Assembly (NCBI GenBank): GCA_038501625.1
Contig: JAZAYU010001126.1
Coordinates: 19,155-83,154 of the forward strand
Direction of reading: 5' to 3'
Origin: Corbicula japonica
Lineage: Eukaryota > Mollusca > Bivalvia > Venerida > Cyrenidae
Length of the DNA: 64,000 bases
Below are positions 61,335 to 64,000 of this stretch, piece by piece (positions within the stretch are counted from its first letter, which is position 1; every line of letters begins with the position of its first letter). Both the position numbers and the translations under genes were made by a program. Below the pieces are notes generated by a model. It was not told the origin of the DNA. It searched no databases and worked only from the letters and a program-made list of their open reading frames with translations.

Positions 61335-61485
61335 ATAGGATTTTGAGTTGAGCTCAATAAGAAGCCATGCGGCGTGAACAGTTATATGCACCTCCATTAT
61401 GCTCAAGAACAGACTCTATCAAACCGAACCTGCAATAGTTTGATATTTGTCGTGTTAGGTGGCTCTCAGTGCTCCGTTTTCATAT
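61335..61485 (-). repeat. Three-hairpin repeat, copy E
   Basis: The minus strand carries GATATTTGTCG-side sequence, TATTGCAGGTTCGGTTTGAT and TTGAGCTCAACTCAA, matching the family in reverse. It has diverged more than copies A-C. Confidence 0.5.
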
Positions 61486-61619
61486 AATACCGGTATTATT
61501 ATATTGATATTCTACATGAAATGTAGTTCACCAATTTTACCGCGGAGGCTTGGTTACAAGTCATTCTGTGTAGTTATCAGTTTCGATTTCCTCCCTTGAT
61601 GGTAATATGCTTAAGAATG

Positions 61620-61841
61620 TCAATCGTAATAGGTGGAATATTTGAAATACGTATGATATCTACTGTGTCTGCCTCTTGCATGGTTGGCAAGGCGCTGTTG
61701 CCTTATTTGTATGGCTTTTGGGTTATATATACATCTCATAACGTCCAACAGCAGTCCTCTTTGTCCATCTGAATCAAGGATACGGCAAAGATAATTTTTC
61801 TGGCATATCATTTTTTCCCAGTTATATTTTTTAACCGACAT
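61620..61841 (-). CDS. Candidate small ORF downstream of the FMO
   Basis: An ATG-started frame of 73 codons reads MSVKKYNWEKMICQKNYLCR, then ILDSDGQRGLLLDVMRC and a basic tail (RQQRLANHARGRHSR). It is longer than expected by chance here and has a balanced composition. No family recognised and no splice sites noted. It could be a single-exon gene or a relic, and chance is not excluded. Confidence 0.22.
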   Translation of the reverse strand: MSVKKYNWEKMICQKNYLCRILDSDGQRGLLLDVMRCIYNPKAIQIRQQRLANHARGRHSRYHTYFKYSTYYD

Positions 61842-62137
61842 AATATTTTATAGTAGCAGAGTGATCAATACTTATATAAAAAAAAACACACCAGTAGTTA
61901 AACTACTGTTTATTTCATCTTGATTATTCATAAATGTTGTTACAAGATATATAGTCAGTTTTTCATAAGCTAAAGACAAAAATATTAATATGTACGATAC
62001 TCTGTTCTTTAGGTAACGCAAAGTTGACAATTACTATTGTTATTTCTGGAGTACAAACTGTAATTTTGATAAATGTTCATGTATTCAGCTGATTATATAG
62101 CTAGTATATGACGATCCGAGTACTTTGACAAAATAGT

Positions 62138-62482
62138 TCAGACCGATGTAAATGCTTCAATAGAATCATCAAACGCTTCCCACCAAGCGGTACCAGATTT
62201 CGGTGACAATGTTCCAGTAAAAATACAAGTAAATGTTTGATCGCGATACGTTGTTATATTTTCATCTTTCTGGTGTTCCCACTTGTGAAACATTTCACGG
62301 GCTTTAATTGCGTCTTTCGGATATCCGGTGTCTTTACTAAGATCTGCGACGAAGTCAGTCTGGAAATCGATATCGTCATGGCAGTCCTTCAAATCGGATA
62401 ACCTCGTCACCCATTTTTCGATATCCTCTTGCATGTGTGTCAGGGATTTCTGCTGATCTTTTAATGTTCCTAGAATATATCT
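62138..62482 (-). CDS. Flavin-containing monooxygenase, C-terminal exon
   Basis: After acceptor TATTTCAG at 62485-62483 the exon reads YILGTLKDQQKSLTHMQEDI, then EKWVTRLSDLKDCHDDIDFQ, DTGYPKDAIKAREMFHKWEH, then TTYRDQTFTCIFTGT, ending ...AFDDSIEAFTSV and TGA at 62138. The frame fits the upstream exon (AA+A, Lys). This helical tail with FHKWEHQKDENITTYRD is typical of the invertebrate/bacterial-like FMO group. No clear AATAAA was found close downstream. Confidence 0.8.
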   Translation of the reverse strand, partial: RYILGTLKDQQKSLTHMQEDIEKWVTRLSDLKDCHDDIDFQTDFVADLSKDTGYPKDAIKAREMFHKWEHQKDENITTYRDQTFTCIFTGTLSPKSGTAWWEAFDDSIEAFTSV

Positions 62483-62999
62483 GAAATAAAATATAAACGC
62501 TTATATTTCATGTGTCTCCGATGTTTTGGCTAATATCGTAAGTAGGAAGGTTTGATAGCTAATACGGTAGATATGAAATATCATGTGTCATTGGTATTTA
62601 TGAATACTAACATTAACATGCCCGTGCATTTTTATACTGTATTGTACGAACTTGACATTAAGTACTTGCAATCTTATATGCGTAAAAATGAAGCATACTT
62701 ATATGAATCGTCAATATTAAAAGGAACATATAAAAGGTTGTGTTTGGCTATTTGATCTTTATGCTTAATCCTAAAACATGTCCTTGCATTTATATATGAC
62801 GTTCATGTACTAAAATTTATGTTTCGGAAAAAAGAAGATATATTTATTTCTACGACTTTCAATTGGTGAATCGTTTATTAAAACAGTTTAACTGTTTGTT
62901 TTTTTCTGAACAAAAATATCAAAAATATCAAACATTAAAAGTCACAGGGACGTGTTAAAGTGACAGAGTCAAGAACGTTTGGCATAGCAGCTGTGTGAC

Positions 63000-63465
63000 T
63001 TACTTACAAGCCCAAAGGGCCTGTATGTCAAACAACTAACTCGAAGCCCAAAGGGCCTGTACGTCAAACAAGTAACTTGCAAGCCCAAAGGGCCTGTACG
63101 TCAAACAATTTAATTTAAAGCCCAAAGAGCATGTACGTCAACAACTTACTTAGTTTAAACCTATTTATTTTACATCGATTATGAAACAAGTTCTTCCAAC
63201 TTATATTAATCACGCTATATAACTGCTTCCTGGGTTACCAACCAGTACTCGCGCCGAATGTGGATTGAGGAAACTGCAGACGAATCTCATCCCTGGTGGG
63301 ATTCGAACCCGCAATCTCCGGATCTGGAGTCCGACGCTCTACCCCTAGACCACTGCTCTTCTAGCCCAAAGGGCCTGTACGTCAAACAACTTACTTGAAA
63401 GACCAAAGAGCCTGTACATCAAACAACTTACTTGCAAGCCCAAAGGGCCTGTACGTCAAACATGG
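63000..63465 (-). repeat. Tandem copies of the FMO exon 3' end plus splice donor
   Basis: A 37-40 bp unit (key parts on the minus strand: TTTGACGTACAGGCCC, TTTGGGCTTGCAA, GTAAGTTG) occurs about seven times: the exon end itself at 63428-63464, two more at about 63361-63427, and four at about 63005-63150. A 210-bp stretch with a tRNA-like sequence separates the groups. Copies differ by a few bases; most keep GTAAGT-like donors. Confidence 0.85.
63289..63359 (-). repeat. tRNA-Trp-like sequence (SINE head or tRNA pseudogene)
   Basis: The minus strand holds an A-box-like TGGTCTAGGGG, a 5-bp anticodon stem around loop CTCCAGA (anticodon CCA, Trp), and a perfect B box GGTTCGAATCC. The acceptor and D stems pair poorly and the T stem has one mismatch, so a working tRNA is unlikely. 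About 130 bp of unrelated tail follows toward 63160, as in a tRNA-derived SINE. Confidence 0.6.
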
Positions 63466-64000
63466 TAAAGGAGTAGTACTGGTCCTGGATTCCCAAGTAC
63501 AAAACTTTGTTTTTGCCACCTCCCATCCATACTGTTCCTTTGTATAGGTTATCAGGGTATAGAGAACATTTCGACCTCAGCCGAAGTCTGTCCTCCATGA
63601 ACGGAAATCTGTAGAGATATCCAGTGCACAGAATTATGCAATCGAATTGCTCAGATGGTCCGTCTTTAAAGTGTGCCGTGTTTCTTTCAAATTTTTGGAC
63701 CAGTGGTCGCTCTGTAATTCCTTTAGGCCATTTAAAACCCATTGGTTTCGTTCTCCATGTGCAGACGACATTCTGGGCGCCATACTTCAGACACTGTAGC
63801 GCAATATCTTCTGCGGAATAATGAGACCCGATCAGAAGCAAACGCTGACCTTTGAACTCTCGCGCATCTCTGAAGTTATGGGAATGTAGTATACGACCCT
63901 CAAAACTCTCAATTCCGGGAAAAGAGGGAATATTCGGTACGTTGAAGATCCCCACAGCAACGATGACGTGGGTGAAAGTTTCCACGTGAGCCGTGTTAGC
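63432..64000 (-). CDS. Flavin-containing monooxygenase, penultimate coding exon (partial, continues past window)
   Basis: The exon is open from the right edge and ends at donor CAA/GTAAGTTG. FMO enzymes use FAD and NADPH to oxygenate soft nitrogen or sulfur atoms. Visible: FNVPNIPSFPGIESFEGRIL then HSHNFRDA, the FMO-identifying motif; LLLIGSHYSAEDIA, the NADPH-binding Rossmann turn with the Gly-x-x-x-Ser-Ala form common in trimethylamine-monooxygenase-like FMOs; CIILCTGYLYRFPF, the C-terminal GY motif; and LGIQDQYYSFTMFDVQA. The N-terminal FAD-binding GxGxxG lies beyond the window. The exon end (FDVQALWAC) is the part copied in tandem in the following intron. Phase 2 joins 62482 in frame. Substrate cannot be told. 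Confidence 0.88.

Noticed and set aside
63624..63821. Plus-strand frame over the FMO exon
   Set aside because: Antisense shadow of a clear FMO coding exon.

Overview
The window looks like nuclear DNA of a mollusc, most likely a bivalve. It is AT-rich and gene-poor, its genes are split by GT-AG introns with typical metazoan splice sites, and much of it is interspersed repeats of a molluscan kind (units carrying the AAGGTCAAGGTCA string, tRNA-derived SINE-like units, small inverted-repeat transposons). There are no operons, Shine-Dalgarno sites or CRISPR arrays. The species call is inference.

Three genic loci can be supported. (1) A minus-strand gene of at least 17 exons runs from an ATG at 46509 down to a stop at 29159. 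Its C-terminal third (exons 31986 to 29159) reads as the C-terminal domain of the mitochondria-eating protein family (MIEAP/SPATA18). It is preceded by a charged coiled coil, a low-complexity linker, four consecutive poly-glutamine exons and a short N-terminal domain with an MGCRC start. (2) A plus-strand, tail-to-tail partial paralogue of the same gene lies at about 16.4-20.7 kb. It keeps the exon-intron layout but carries frameshifts and stops, so it is called a pseudogene. (3) The last two visible coding exons of a minus-strand flavin-containing monooxygenase (FMO) lie at 62138-64000. The gene enters from beyond the right edge, and its last intron is filled with tandem copies of the exon's own 3' end and splice donor. 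A fourth, weaker item is a possible terminal coding exon at 478-683.

Layout: 0-5.4 kb mostly unique AT-rich DNA; 5.4-7.05 kb a tandem SINE-like cluster split by a GACGTC-rich inverted-repeat element; 8.4-9.96 kb a reverse-transcriptase remnant; 11.0-13.3 kb a long hairpin and a molluscan tandem repeat element; 13.7-14.6 kb repeats; 16.4-20.7 kb the pseudogene; 21.3-29 kb repeats, a GAAACG array and a GC-richer island; 29.2-46.5 kb the MIEAP-like gene, with a large transposon in one intron; 48-55.7 kb nested duplications and DNA transposons; 59.8-60.4 kb a 40-bp minisatellite; 62.1-64 kb the FMO.

The most interesting structures are: the multiplied 5' splice sites in the FMO intron; the triplicated poly-Q exon, whose phase keeps any copy number in frame; a GC-AG intron kept in both MIEAP-like copies; a 2,003-bp inverted-repeat element with a perfect 9-bp target duplication; and a dispersed repeat carrying three successive short hairpins.
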